DNA of 64,000 bases from Bradyrhizobium erythrophlei (GTDB lineage: Bacteria; Pseudomonadota; Alphaproteobacteria; Rhizobiales; Xanthobacteraceae), in contig NZ_LT670849.1 in the NCBI RefSeq assembly GCF_900142985.1, positions 3,984,501 to 4,048,500 of the forward strand, given 5' to 3'. Positions 12,493 through 20,994 of the stretch are shown here, piece after piece. Within the stretch, counting starts at the first letter, position 1, and every line of letters starts with the position of its first letter. Under the pieces are notes generated by a model, which worked only from the letters and a program-made list of their open reading frames with translations, did no database searches and had not been told where the DNA came from. A program made the position numbers and the translations under genes.

Positions 12493-13440
12493 ATGACGCT
12501 CGTCTCAATCCCCGCCAATCCCGTGCCCGACGACGTCGTTTCCGGGACCATCAAGACACCAGACGGTGCCGAACTGCGCTTTGCGCGCTGGGCTCCGCCG
12601 GCCAATCGCAAGGGCACGGTCTGCGTCTTCACCGGCCGCAGCGAGCACATCGAGAAATACTTCGAGACGGTGCGGGATTTGCGCGACCGCGGCTTTGCGG
12701 TGGCGATGATCGACTGGCGTGGCCAGGGACACTCCTCGCGACGGCTGCGCGATCCGCGCAAAGGCTATGTGCGCGACTTTTCCGACTACGAGATCGACGT
12801 CGAGGCCTTCGTGCAGCAGGTGGTGATGCCGGATTGTCCGCCGCCGTTCTTTGCGCTCGCCCATTCGATGGGCGGCGCGGTGATGCTGCGGATCGCGCAT
12901 GCGGGAAAACGCTGGTTCGATCGCATGGTTTTGTCGGCGCCGATGATTGATCTGCCAGGCCATCTGACGGCGCTGCCGGCCCGCGTGTTGTTGCGAACCC
13001 TGCGGTTTGCCGGTCTCGGCGGTCGCTACGTTCCCGGTGGCGGGGATACGCTGACCGGCACCGAGTCCTTCGTGAACAATCCGCTGACCAGCGATCCCGT
13101 CCGTTACGCGCGCAATGCCGCGATCCTGGCCGAAGACCCGACGCTGGGCCTTGGCTCGCCAACGGTCGCCTGGGCCGATACGGCCTTCCGCGCGATGCAC
13201 GGCTTTCGCGCCATGACCTACCCTTCCGAGATTCGCCAGCCAATCCTGATGCTGGCGGCGAGCAACGACACGGTCGTTTCCACGTCGGCGATCGAGGAGT
13301 TCGCCTATCACTTAAAGGCCGGTTCGCATCTCGTCATCGCCGGCGCCAGGCACGAAATCCTGCAAGAGCAGGATCGCTACCGCGCGCAGTTCTGGGCGGC
13401 GTTCGACGCCTTCGTGCCGGGTACGCCGCTGTTCGGGTGA
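12493..13440 (+). CDS. Alpha/beta hydrolase, lysophospholipase (PldB)-like
   Basis: A 315-residue serine hydrolase. The nucleophile elbow is AHSMGG (Ser about 125), with a candidate acid in LAASNDTVV and His in AGARHEIL. The FTGRSEHIEKYFETVRDL and DWRGQGHS segments are typical of the monoglyceride lipase/lysophospholipase L2 group. Substrate is probably a lysolipid or monoacyl ester. No signal peptide. Likely transcribed alone; it converges on the TauE gene. Confidence 0.88.
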   Translation: MTLVSIPANPVPDDVVSGTIKTPDGAELRFARWAPPANRKGTVCVFTGRSEHIEKYFETVRDLRDRGFAVAMIDWRGQGHSSRRLRDPRKGYVRDFSDYEIDVEAFVQQVVMPDCPPPFFALAHSMGGAVMLRIAHAGKRWFDRMVLSAPMIDLPGHLTALPARVLLRTLRFAGLGGRYVPGGGDTLTGTESFVNNPLTSDPVRYARNAAILAEDPTLGLGSPTVAWADTAFRAMHGFRAMTYPSEIRQPILMLAASNDTVVSTSAIEEFAYHLKAGSHLVIAGARHEILQEQDRYRAQFWAAFDAFVPGTPLFG

Positions 13441-13447
13441 AGAGCGA

Positions 13448-14203
13448 TTAGGCGAAATAGATTTCGTAGGTCGCGGCGCAAGCGAGATAGATTCCGAGCA
13501 GCATCATCGAGATCAGGAACCAGCGGCGGAACGCTTCCGGCTCGAGCCGCGAGCGCACGCTTTGGCCGAGCGCCATGCCGGTGAAGGCGCAGGCGAGCGC
13601 GATCACGCCGGGCAATGCGGTCGACTCATCCAGCACACCTGCGGCTGAGAGATTGAAGGCCTGCGCCACGGTCGCGACCGTGAAGAATACGCCGAGCGCC
13701 TGGATCAGTTCGTCTTTCTTCATGCCGAGCGCCTGGAAGAACGGCATCGACGGAATCACCTGCACACCGGTGGCGCCCGAGATGAGCCCGGTGGTAAGGC
13801 CGATGACGCCGCCGATCGATTTCTCGCGAGCCGGAGGGACGGTGAGTGCAAATTTCCGCAGGCTGATGATCGCGTAGATCACCAGCAGGATGCCGATCAG
13901 GACGGTGCCATGCCGCGCATAGGGGCCGGTCATCATGTCGCGATTGAGCCAGATGCCGACCGCAAGGCTCAGCAACAGCGGCCAGAGCCGCTTCACGATG
14001 CCGGCGAAGTAGGGGCCGGCAAAGGTCTGCCAGATGTTGGTCAGGATGCCCGGCACGATGACGATCGCAAGCGCATGCGCCGGCGGCATCGCGACCGCGA
14101 GCAACCCCATCGACACGGTCGGCAGGCCAAGCCCGATCACACCCTTGACCACCCCGGCCAGGAAGAACACCACCGCGATGAAGGTCAGAAGGAGAATGCT
14201 CAT
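13448..14203 (-). CDS. Sulfite exporter TauE/SafE-family membrane protein
   Basis: A 251-residue integral membrane protein with about seven or eight hydrophobic segments and the family repeats GVIGLGLPTVSMGLLAVAM and GLTTGLISGATGVQVIPSM. Members export small organosulfur or organic anions; the true substrate is unknown. The start MSILLL (14203) is preferred over one 11 codons upstream because the latter lacks a hydrophobic N-terminus. It is divergent from a LysR regulator that probably controls it. Confidence 0.88.
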   Translation of the reverse strand: MSILLLTFIAVVFFLAGVVKGVIGLGLPTVSMGLLAVAMPPAHALAIVIVPGILTNIWQTFAGPYFAGIVKRLWPLLLSLAVGIWLNRDMMTGPYARHGTVLIGILLVIYAIISLRKFALTVPPAREKSIGGVIGLTTGLISGATGVQVIPSMPFFQALGMKKDELIQALGVFFTVATVAQAFNLSAAGVLDESTALPGVIALACAFTGMALGQSVRSRLEPEAFRRWFLISMMLLGIYLACAATYEIYFA

Positions 14204-14245
14204 GTCATCACATTGACCGATCGGCCGGACTGGCACAATCTGTGA

Positions 14246-14275
14246 CTTATTGAATAAGCCTTCGGATTTGACGAA
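14246..14275. promoter_or_regulatory. Candidate LysR operator between tauE-like and lysR-like genes
   Basis: A perfect 13-bp palindrome CTTATTGAATAAG (14246-14258) is followed by TTCG-N7-CGAA (14261-14275), which contains the T-N11-A pattern of LysR boxes. Both lie in the short divergent gap. Confidence 0.5.
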
Positions 14276-14298
14276 GGCACATGACCTGCGAGCATGCC

Positions 14299-15189
14299 AT
14301 GCGGTTTGATCTGGTCGATCTTCAGCTTTTCGTCGCGATAGCCGACTCCGGCAGCATCACCCACGGTGCGGCGCGCGCGAATCTCGCGCTTGCCTCGGCA
14401 AGCGCCCGGATCAAGGGGCTAGAGGCCGATCTCGGCGTGGCGCTGGTCCGCCGCCGGCGCCGCGGCGTTGAGCTTACGGCCGCCGGCGAAAGCCTGCGCG
14501 ATCACGCGCGGACGATCATGCATCAGGTCGTGATGATGCAGGGCGACATTTCGGCTTTCTCCAGCGGCGTCAAGGCGAGCGTGCACCTGCTCGCCAACAC
14601 GTCCGGCCTGTCGGAGCATTTGCCGAAAGCGCTCGGCGTTTTCTTGCGCGAATATCCCGAGATCAGCCTCGATGTCGAGGAACGCGAGAGCGCCGATATC
14701 GTCGGCGCCATTGCCGGCGGCGCGGCCGATCTCGGTTTTGCCGCCGAACATGCAGTCCCTGCGCATTTCGAGCGGTTTTCCTTTAGCGAAGATCGCTTGA
14801 TGCTGGTGGTGCCGAAGCGCAGCGAATTCTCGAACCGCCGGCATATCGATTTTGTCGAGGTCGGGAATCGCGATTTCGTCGGGCTGACGAATACGACCGC
14901 GCTCGCCATTCACATCGGCAGGCATGCCGCACGGCTCGGGGTACGGTTGCAGGTTCGGGCGCGGTTGCGGGATTTCGACGCGATCTGCCGCATGGTGGCC
15001 GCGGGCGTCGGCGTTGCCGTGGTGCCGGAAGCCGCCGCCAGGCGCTGTGCGCAATCGATGCCGATTGCGCCGCTTGCGATCCGCGACGATTGGGCCAACC
15101 GCAGGCTCGTGATCTGCGCCCGCAGCTTCAAGGACCTGCCGAAGCCGGCCAAGCTTCTCGTCGATCACCTGCGCAAGGCGGCTCGCTAA
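14299..15189 (+). CDS. LysR-family transcriptional regulator
   Basis: A 296-residue protein with the N-terminal LysR helix-turn-helix (FDLVDLQLFVAIADSGSITHGA through LGVALVRRRRRGVELTAAGE) and a periplasmic-binding-like effector domain (about 90-290). The start at 14299 gives the standard LysR N-terminus; a start six codons earlier is possible. It sits back-to-back with the TauE-family exporter gene, which points to that gene as its target (inference). Effector unknown. Confidence 0.92.
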   Translation: MRFDLVDLQLFVAIADSGSITHGAARANLALASASARIKGLEADLGVALVRRRRRGVELTAAGESLRDHARTIMHQVVMMQGDISAFSSGVKASVHLLANTSGLSEHLPKALGVFLREYPEISLDVEERESADIVGAIAGGAADLGFAAEHAVPAHFERFSFSEDRLMLVVPKRSEFSNRRHIDFVEVGNRDFVGLTNTTALAIHIGRHAARLGVRLQVRARLRDFDAICRMVAAGVGVAVVPEAAARRCAQSMPIAPLAIRDDWANRRLVICARSFKDLPKPAKLLVDHLRKAAR

Positions 15190-15195
15190 AGGTCT

Positions 15196-15275
15196 GTCAT
15201 TGCGAGGAGCGTAGCGACGAAGCAATCCAGCGTCTTGCAGTTCTGGATTGCTTCGCTGGCGCTCGCAACGACGGA
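15196..15275. repeat. Palindromic repeat (TCATTGCGAGGAGC / GAAGCAATCC type)
   Basis: Arms CATTGCGAGGAGCG, GACGAAGCAATCCAG and CTGGATTGCTTCG, GCTCGCAACGACGG form a long imperfect stem downstream of the lysR gene. A related copy in the other orientation lies at 35492-35571. This repeat type is widespread in Bradyrhizobiaceae. Confidence 0.75.
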
Positions 15276-15290
15276 GGAGAAGCGGGCGGC

Positions 15291-16259
15291 TTACTTCTCC
15301 GTCGCGACGCCGGCGTCCTTGATCACCTTCGCCCACCGCGTGATTTCGCTATCGAGGAAGGCGTGGAAATGTTCCGGGCTGTCGCCGACGACCGTGGCGC
15401 CTTGAATGGCAAGCTTTTCCTTCACGGTCGGATCCTGCAACGCCTCGGTCGTGATCCGGTTCAGCACTGCTACGATCGCCGCCGGCGTGCCGGCTGGCGC
15501 GACCATGCCATGCCAGTTTTCAGCCAGAAGATCGGGCATGCCGACCTCGGCGGTGGTCGGCACGTCCGGCAAGGTCGACGCACGTTCCGGCGCGCCGATC
15601 GCGATCGCACGCAAGCCGCCGGCCTTGATCTGCGGCAGCAGGACGGGCTGATCAAGAAATGCCATCTGCACCTGTTGCCCGAGCAGATCGTTCACCGCCG
15701 GCGCCGCGCCGCGATAGGGCACATGCACGATGTCGACCTTGGCGATGAGCTTGAGCAATTCGCCGGCGAGATGCGGCATGCTGCCCGGACCTGTCGAAGC
15801 AAAGTTGAGTTTTCCGGGCTTGGCCTTTGCGAGCGCGACCAACTCCGCCATGTTCTTCGCCGGAACGTCGGGTGTCACGACGAGCATCTCCGGCGCTTTG
15901 GCCACCAGCGTGATGGTTTGAAGGTCTTTCAACGGATCGTAGGTAACCCGTTCCATCGTCGGACTGATGGCGAGCGCACCGGCGCTGGAAAGCGCAATCG
16001 TGTAGCCATCGGGCGTTGCCTTGGCGAGCACCTCGGTGCCGAGCACGCCGCCCTGGCCGCCGCGGTTGTCGATGATCACCGGCTGCTTGGTGATCTCCGA
16101 CATGCGCTGTCCGAGCACGCGCGCGATGATGTCGCTGGGGCCGCCGGCCGGGAACGGAACGATCAGGCGGATCTGGTGCGATGGAAAGTCCTGAGCCCCC
16201 GCTGGCGCGGCCGACAACAGCAGCACCAATGCTGCAAACAGCCCGTACGATGGTTTCAT
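15291..16259 (-). CDS. Tripartite tricarboxylate transporter substrate-binding protein (Bug/TctC)
   Basis: A 322-residue periplasmic binding protein with a signal peptide (cut near APAGAQD) and the Bug-family signatures IRLIVPFPAGGPSDIIAR, DNRGGQGGVLGTEVLA and STGPGSMPHLAGELL. A GAGAGGA ribosome site sets the start at 16259. Bug proteins bind small carboxylates or amides. No TctA/TctB membrane genes are nearby, so it is an orphan binding protein. It lies 10 bp after hisN on the same strand and may be cotranscribed. Substrate unknown. Confidence 0.9.
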   Translation of the reverse strand: MKPSYGLFAALVLLLSAAPAGAQDFPSHQIRLIVPFPAGGPSDIIARVLGQRMSEITKQPVIIDNRGGQGGVLGTEVLAKATPDGYTIALSSAGALAISPTMERVTYDPLKDLQTITLVAKAPEMLVVTPDVPAKNMAELVALAKAKPGKLNFASTGPGSMPHLAGELLKLIAKVDIVHVPYRGAAPAVNDLLGQQVQMAFLDQPVLLPQIKAGGLRAIAIGAPERASTLPDVPTTAEVGMPDLLAENWHGMVAPAGTPAAIVAVLNRITTEALQDPTVKEKLAIQGATVVGDSPEHFHAFLDSEITRWAKVIKDAGVATEK

Positions 16260-16269
16260 GAACGTCCTC

Positions 16270-17049
16270 TCAACCGTTGAGCAGCTTGAGCGCCGCTTCG
16301 TGGACGCGCGGATCGCCGGCCGCGACAATGCGGCCGCCGCCTTGCGCGGGCTTGCCTTCCCAGGTCGTCACCACGCCGCCGGCGCCGGTGATGATCGGGA
16401 TCAACGCCGCAATGTCGTAAGGTTTCAGTTCGGTCTCGATGACGAGATCGAGATGGCCGGCCGCCAGCATGCAGTAAGAGTAGCAATCGCCGCCATAGCG
16501 CGTCAGCCGCACGACATCGGCGAAGCGGCTGAAGGTGGCGCGATCGGCCTCGTTCATCAGCAGCGGACTGGTGGTAAACAGCGTCGCGTCCTTGAGCGAG
16601 GCGCAGCGGCGCACGGCCAGACGTCGTTGGCCGGCCGATCCGGAATAATTCGCCGAGCCGTTGTCGCCGTAAAATCGTTCGCCGATATAGGGCTGATGCA
16701 TCATGCCGAATACCGGCATTTTCTTGTGCATCAGCGCGATCAACGTGCCCCAGGTGGGAAAGCCCGAAATAAACGACTTGGTGCCGTCGATCGGGTCGAG
16801 CACCCAGACATAGTCGGCATCCTCGCGTTCGTTGCCGAACTCTTCGCCGACAATGCCATGTTGGGGAAAGTTGGCCTGGATCAGCCGGCGCATCACCGCC
16901 TCGGCCGCCCTGTCCGCTTCCGTCACCGGATCGAAATCGTGCGAACCCTTGTTGTCGACGCCGAGCGAGGTCCTGAAGAACGGCAGGATGGTTTCGCCGG
17001 AGGCGGTCGCCAGACGGCCAATGAACGCGGTGAAATCGATGACCGTCAC
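16270..17049 (-). CDS. hisN: Inositol-monophosphatase-family phosphatase, probable histidinol-phosphatase
   Basis: A 259-residue metal-dependent phosphatase with GEEFGNE, the central DPIDGTKSFISGFP motif (metal-binding Asp residues) and the C-terminal GGDCYSYCMLAAGHLDLV plus LKPYDIAALIPII segments. This subfamily is the alternative HisN histidinol-phosphatase in many alphaproteobacteria; activity on inositol phosphate or other sugar phosphates cannot be excluded. The start is a GTG at 17049 preceded by GGAG; a longer ATG-initiated frame is unlikely. It is adjacent to the suhB/mmgR-type sRNA. Confidence 0.85.
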   Translation of the reverse strand: MTVIDFTAFIGRLATASGETILPFFRTSLGVDNKGSHDFDPVTEADRAAEAVMRRLIQANFPQHGIVGEEFGNEREDADYVWVLDPIDGTKSFISGFPTWGTLIALMHKKMPVFGMMHQPYIGERFYGDNGSANYSGSAGQRRLAVRRCASLKDATLFTTSPLLMNEADRATFSRFADVVRLTRYGGDCYSYCMLAAGHLDLVIETELKPYDIAALIPIITGAGGVVTTWEGKPAQGGGRIVAAGDPRVHEAALKLLNG

Positions 17050-17365
17050 GGTGTCTCCAGGGCTGCCGCAGAACAGAATCGAACCACTAGCGCAATCCGG
17101 CGAATTCCGCACCGTCGGTGCGGGCCGTCCGCCGGGGCCCAGGCTTGATTTCGCTCAGTGATTCGAGGTCCCAAAAAGGGTAAATTTCCAACGAGCACCT
17201 CCGATCACGAATTCGAGAGCAAATTGGACGGTCGAAACACAGTGGTGTAGAAGGCCACCTGTGTCATATTTAAGTATATGATTTTAAAAGTAAAATATGA
17301 AGACTTGTCGCGCTAGCCCCGGCCGGTCTTCAACAGGCTATGCACCAGAAATATTTCGAAAGGTC
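17050..17365. other. Intergenic region upstream of hisN
   Basis: About 315 bp without a supported gene. It includes the hisN promoter side and an AT-rich stretch around 17265-17300 that contrasts with the surrounding GC content. No terminator or RNA fold was recognised until the sRNA promoter at 17366. Confidence 0.4.
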
Positions 17366-17394
17366 TTGCACTTTGTGCAGCGCGGTCGCATATT
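17366..17394 (+). promoter_or_regulatory. Sigma-70 promoter of mmgR sRNA
   Basis: A TTGCAC -35 (17366-17371) and CATATT -10 (17389-17394) are separated by exactly 17 bp, placing the transcript start near 17401. Confidence 0.7.
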
Positions 17395-17400
17395 GTTGCG

Positions 17401-17488
17401 GTGCGGTAGCGCCTCGCGCTATCGCTGCCCTCCTTGGGCGTTTCCTCCCTAGACTTGGGCCGCTTGTTCATTCAGGCGGCCCTTTTTT
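17401..17488 (+). ncRNA. mmgR: mmgR / suhB-family (alpha-r8) small regulatory RNA
   Basis: A predicted 88-nt transcript. A first hairpin (17403-17425, GCGGTAGCGC/GCGCTATCGC with one G-U pair) is followed by a small GCCC/GGGC stem, the single-stranded motif TTTCCTCCCT (17441-17450) and a GGGCCGC/GCGGCCC terminator with six T. This order and the pyrimidine-rich anti-Shine-Dalgarno-like motif match the alphaproteobacterial mmgR (suhB) sRNA family as I recall it. In Sinorhizobium it restrains polyhydroxybutyrate accumulation. A sigma-70 promoter lies directly upstream. The N-formylglutamate amidohydrolase neighbour fits the family context. Confidence 0.87.
17457..17488 (+). terminator. Rho-independent terminator of mmgR
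   Basis: Stem GGGCCGC (17457-17463) with GCGGCCC (17476-17482), 12-nt loop and TTTTTT tail. Confidence 0.9.
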
Positions 17489-17540
17489 CTTGGGAGCGGC
17501 CCTTTTCTTGGAATTGTCATCGGGTCGACGATGACCGCGA

Positions 17541-18428
17541 TCATTCCGCGGCGGAGGCGAAGGGCTCAAGACCATCCAGCGGGAGTGCGGCGAGCACGTC
17601 GGCCAGCACTGCGAAGTCGCGCGCGACCTGCGCGAACCGTTCACCGCGGGCGCGGCTCCGCTCATCCATATAGACGGCGCGGTTGAGTTCGAGCTGCACG
17701 GTGTGCAGCCCGGAAGCCGGGTTGCCGTAATGCTCGGTGATGAAGCCGCCCGCATAGGGCTTGTTGCGGCCGACCGTGTAACCGAGCCGGCTCATGGTTT
17801 CCTCGACCGTGTCGGCCAGGACCGGGGCGCAACTGGTGCCATAGCGGTCGCCGATCACGACGTCCGGCCGCCGCGGCTCCTCACGCGATACGCCGACCGA
17901 CGGCATCGAATGACAGTCGACGACGATCACGGTGCCGAAGGCGCGGTGGGCCTTGTTGATCAGACGCCGCAACGCGCGGTGATAGGGCTTGTAGAGCTGT
18001 TCGATCCGGGTGAGTGCGTCATCGACCGCGATGCGCTCGCCGTAGATTTCCTGGCCGTCGCCGACCACGCGCGGGATGGTGCCGAGGCCGCCGGCGACCC
18101 GCATCGAGCGCGTATTGGCAAAGCTCGGCAGCCGGCCCGAAAACATCCGTGGATCGAGTTCATAGGGTTCGCGGTTGACGTCGACATAGGAGCGCGGAAA
18201 GTTGACGCTCACGGTCGGAAAACCGCGGCCGCTCAGGTCCGCGATCAACTCGTCCATGAACGAGTCTTCCGAGCGGCGCAGGCCGGCGAGATCGATCCGC
18301 GAAGCTTTCAGGAATTCGTCCGGATAGACCGAGCCGGAATGCGGCGAATTGAAGATGATGGGCGCGCGCCAGGCTGCCGGTTCGACGATTTCGAACGGCG
18401 GCGGCTGTTCTTCGGCAGAATGAGTCAT
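17541..18428 (-). CDS. N-formylglutamate amidohydrolase family protein
   Basis: A 295-residue cytosolic hydrolase of the HutG2-like family: FNSPHSGSVYPDEF near the N-terminus, DVNREPYELDPRMF, VDCHSMPSVG (likely metal-binding His/Asp) and ITEHYGNPASGLHTVQLELNR. The enzyme splits N-formylglutamate to glutamate and formate at the end of one histidine-degradation route; paralogues may act on other N-acyl amino acids. No hut genes are adjacent. It converges with the mmgR sRNA gene. Confidence 0.9.
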   Translation of the reverse strand: MTHSAEEQPPPFEIVEPAAWRAPIIFNSPHSGSVYPDEFLKASRIDLAGLRRSEDSFMDELIADLSGRGFPTVSVNFPRSYVDVNREPYELDPRMFSGRLPSFANTRSMRVAGGLGTIPRVVGDGQEIYGERIAVDDALTRIEQLYKPYHRALRRLINKAHRAFGTVIVVDCHSMPSVGVSREEPRRPDVVIGDRYGTSCAPVLADTVEETMSRLGYTVGRNKPYAGGFITEHYGNPASGLHTVQLELNRAVYMDERSRARGERFAQVARDFAVLADVLAALPLDGLEPFASAAE

Positions 18429-18727
18429 CGTCGGGCGCCGTTCCTCGAATCCACCCTTCTGACCAAGCTTGTTTTCGCCAGAAGAGGCGGCTTTTCAGGC
18501 GCCATTGTCGATAATCGCGGCGGCTCTGCCAAGCGGAAAAACTCTAAAATGATCGAAACGAATGGCTTGCGGCGGGAATTGATCGCTCTCGATTGATTCG
18601 TGCCCTAATCGGGTCCAGAAATGCTGTCATCAGATCTCCGACGCGCTGCTGCTTTCACCCGAAATTTACTCTCTGTCGGGCTTAGTAGGGCGGGGTGATC
18701 TTCAAACCGGATTCAACGATTCCAGCC
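18429..18727. other. Divergent intergenic region before cpdR
   Basis: About 300 bp holding the promoters of the amidohydrolase and cpdR genes. No convincing palindrome, CtrA full site or small gene was recognised. Confidence 0.35.
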
Positions 18728-19087
18728 ATGCACAAGATCCTGCTTGCCGAAGACGACAACGACATGCGCCGCTTTCTGGTCAAGGCGCTGGAAAACGCCG
18801 GTTTTCAGGTCTCGCCGCATGATAACGGCATGTCGGCCTATCAGCGGCTGCGCGAGGAGCCGTTCGAGATGCTGCTCACCGACATCGTGATGCCGGAAAT
18901 GGACGGCATTGAGCTGGCGCGCCGCGCCTCGGAACTCGATCCCGACATCAAGATCATGTTCATCACCGGCTTTGCGGCGGTGGCGCTGAATGCGGACTCG
19001 GAAGCGCCCAAAAACGCCAAGGTATTGTCGAAGCCGGTCCACCTTCGCGAGCTTGTCAGCGAAGTGAACAAGATGCTGGCGGCCTGA
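18728..19087 (+). CDS. cpdR: CpdR-type single-domain response regulator
   Basis: A 119-residue receiver domain with no output domain. It shows the acidic pair LLAEDDNDMRRFL, the phospho-acceptor Asp in LLTDIVMPEMDG and the Lys of LSKPVHLREL. The N-terminus is close to Caulobacter and rhizobial CpdR. Unphosphorylated CpdR brings ClpXP to the pole to degrade CtrA and other cell-cycle proteins, under the CckA-ChpT relay. The start at 18728 matches the family; an in-frame upstream start adds 11 residues not expected in CpdR. Confidence 0.88.
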   Translation: MHKILLAEDDNDMRRFLVKALENAGFQVSPHDNGMSAYQRLREEPFEMLLTDIVMPEMDGIELARRASELDPDIKIMFITGFAAVALNADSEAPKNAKVLSKPVHLRELVSEVNKMLAA

Positions 19088-19179
19088 TCGACCCTCGGAA
19101 TGGCCGAAAACGTAGGCTTGTAACCTTGCCTGCCCGCGTCGGAGCCGATATAGGGACCGTCACCCGATCTAGGACTTTA

Positions 19180-19254
19180 GGGCACGTAGCTCAGCGGGAG
19201 AGCACTACCTTGACATGGTAGGGGTCACAGGTTCGATCCCTGTCGTGCCCACCA
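19180..19254 (+). tRNA. tRNA-Val (anticodon GAC)
   Basis: A 75-nt cloverleaf including an encoded CCA. Acceptor GGGCACG pairs with CGTGCCC, the D-arm reads AGCTCAGCGGGAGAGC, the anticodon stem CTACC/GGTAG surrounds TTGACAT with GAC at 19212-19214, and the T-arm is CACAGGTTCGATCCCTGT. Confidence 0.97.
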
Positions 19255-19274
19255 TCCGCTTCCCGGATCTTGCT

Positions 19275-20030
19275 TTAGACGCGTGGGCGGAGCGAGCGCT
19301 GCATGTCCATCGAATAGGTATAGCGGCCTTCGGGATGTGTGGTGACGGTCACCTCGAACAGCTCTTCCTTGACGCCATAATACCGGCGCACGACGGTTAG
19401 GGCAGGGGAACCAGGTTTGACCTGCAACGCCTTCGCCAGCGCGGCCGGCATCTCGCGTGCGAAGATTTCCATTTGGGCATATTCGGTGATCTGGCCGAAC
19501 ATCCTGGCGATCTGTTCATGTACGGGCGTGCGGCCGTGATCGCTGCGCTTCACGACGCCTGCGAATTTCCGCAACACGTAGATCTCGGTCCAACCAAGGG
19601 GGGCGGCGAATTGGTCGGCGCGGCGGACTGACTCGATCAGAAACCAGTGTTTGCCGGGCTCGCATTTCAGCAATGCGGCCAGATTTCGATCTGCGACGAT
19701 CTCGCGGCTCCTGACGACCTCACGATAGGTCTCATTGGAATATCTGAGCCACTCGCCGAGCGATTTGACACTGTGGGTGAACAGCACCGGAGGCTCGGTT
19801 GCGATGATCACCGAGCCGAGCCCGGCGCGCCGCACGATCAGGCCCTGGTCCATCAGGATCCGAAGCGCCTCGCGAACGGTCTGGCGGCTCGCCGAATATT
19901 GCGCCATCAATTCGGTTTCGGTCGGCAATAGATCGCCGATCGGGTATTTGCCGAGCCGGATGTTCTTTTGCAGCCTGGCGGCGATGTCGCGATAGCGTGA
20001 GGGCTTTTGTCCCGCAGATCTATCCGCCAT
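19275..20030 (-). CDS. GntR-family regulator, HutC (UTRA) subfamily
   Basis: A 251-residue protein with an N-terminal winged helix (YRDIAARLQKNIRLGKYPIG, LPTETELMAQYSASRQTVREALRILMDQG) and a UTRA ligand domain ending in RYTYSMDMQRSLRP. The start at 20030 overlaps the stop of the upstream oxidoreductase gene by 11 bp, so it is the last gene of the Bug/dehydrogenase operon. Palindromes of TTTAT-N4-ATAAA form at 22894 and 22969 are its likely operators (inference). Effector unknown. Confidence 0.9.
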   Translation of the reverse strand: MADRSAGQKPSRYRDIAARLQKNIRLGKYPIGDLLPTETELMAQYSASRQTVREALRILMDQGLIVRRAGLGSVIIATEPPVLFTHSVKSLGEWLRYSNETYREVVRSREIVADRNLAALLKCEPGKHWFLIESVRRADQFAAPLGWTEIYVLRKFAGVVKRSDHGRTPVHEQIARMFGQITEYAQMEIFAREMPAALAKALQVKPGSPALTVVRRYYGVKEELFEVTVTTHPEGRYTYSMDMQRSLRPRV

Positions 20031-20994
20031 CGCAGACCACCGGATGCCCCGATTCCATCGATTCCAGCGCAGCCTCGAAGGCCGATAGCGTGGCGAGCAC
20101 TTCTGTTTCCCGCGCAGGAAAAGGAAGCTTGCGCTCGACCGTATCCGCAAAGGCGTTCAATTCGGCGGACAGCACGTCGATGCGCGGATAGTTGATCGTC
20201 TTCGCCGCGCAGCCGGACTTTCGCAGTACCAATGTAGCCTCATCGAGCACTTCCGCCGACCCTTTGGTGGCGAACACGTGAACCCGCCAATAGAAAGGGG
20301 TCGCCCTCACCGTTGCCAGCGTGCCGGTAACACCGTTGACAAAATCGAGCGCGAGCACGGAAGAATCCCGCGGTGGCGGACCGCCGTCGCGCGAGTTGAA
20401 GCGCGCGTAGACCTGGCGGACCGGACCCAGCAGGCTGACAAAGGCATCGAGCACATGCAGCCCGGCGCCGGTTAATCCGCCGCCGGGGGATTCCGCAGGC
20501 GACAGCCGCCATCCCGCGGTGATTTTTTCGGAGTTTTCGTTGCTGTTGTGGCCCTCGATGTGAAGGATCGTGCCGAGTTCGCCGCTGGCGGTTATCTCTC
20601 GCAGCGCCTGCATCGACGGCCAGAACCGGCGGTTATGTCCGACCGCGAGAACCACGCCCGCATCACGACAGGCGCCGAACATGCGCTCGGCATGGTCGCG
20701 ACGCAACGCGAGCGGCTTTTCGCAGAATATCTGCTTGCCGGCCGCGGCGGAGACGATCACCTGATTCAGGTGCTGGGAATGCGGCGTCGCCAGCAGGACT
20801 GCGTCGATTGCGCGATCGCCAAGGACGTTGTTGAGATTGTCGGTCAGCTCGAGTTGATGTTCGGCACAAAACGCTTGGGCGTTGTCGATGTCGGTCTCGA
20901 CGGCCCGGGTTATCTTCAGGTGAGCCTGGCCGCGCGCAGCCTCAGCGAGATGACGGCCCCAGCGGCCCAGCCCGACGATTGCGCAATTGATCAT
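20020..20994 (-). CDS. Gfo/Idh/MocA-family oxidoreductase
   Basis: A 324-residue NAD(P)-dependent dehydrogenase. The Rossmann motif GLGRWGRHLAEAA is at the N-terminus, the conserved EKP (FCEKPLALRRDHAE) near residue 92, and the substrate domain contains AGWRLSPAESPGGGLTGAGLHVLDAF. Typical substrates are sugars, inositols and related hydroxy compounds. It overlaps the upstream dehydrogenase by four bases and the downstream GntR gene by 11, indicating a tight operon. Confidence 0.9.
   Translation of the reverse strand: MINCAIVGLGRWGRHLAEAARGQAHLKITRAVETDIDNAQAFCAEHQLELTDNLNNVLGDRAIDAVLLATPHSQHLNQVIVSAAAGKQIFCEKPLALRRDHAERMFGACRDAGVVLAVGHNRRFWPSMQALREITASGELGTILHIEGHNSNENSEKITAGWRLSPAESPGGGLTGAGLHVLDAFVSLLGPVRQVYARFNSRDGGPPPRDSSVLALDFVNGVTGTLATVRATPFYWRVHVFATKGSAEVLDEATLVLRKSGCAAKTINYPRIDVLSAELNAFADTVERKLPFPARETEVLATLSAFEAALESMESGHPVVCDGG

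Noticed and set aside
17265..17300. AT-rich patch as a replication origin or IHF site
   Set aside because: Short, no repeated boxes, and explained by lying upstream of the sRNA promoter.
19180..19274. tRNA-Val as an integration site for a mobile island
   Set aside because: No integrase gene and no direct repeat of the tRNA 3' end was seen; neighbouring genes look ordinary.
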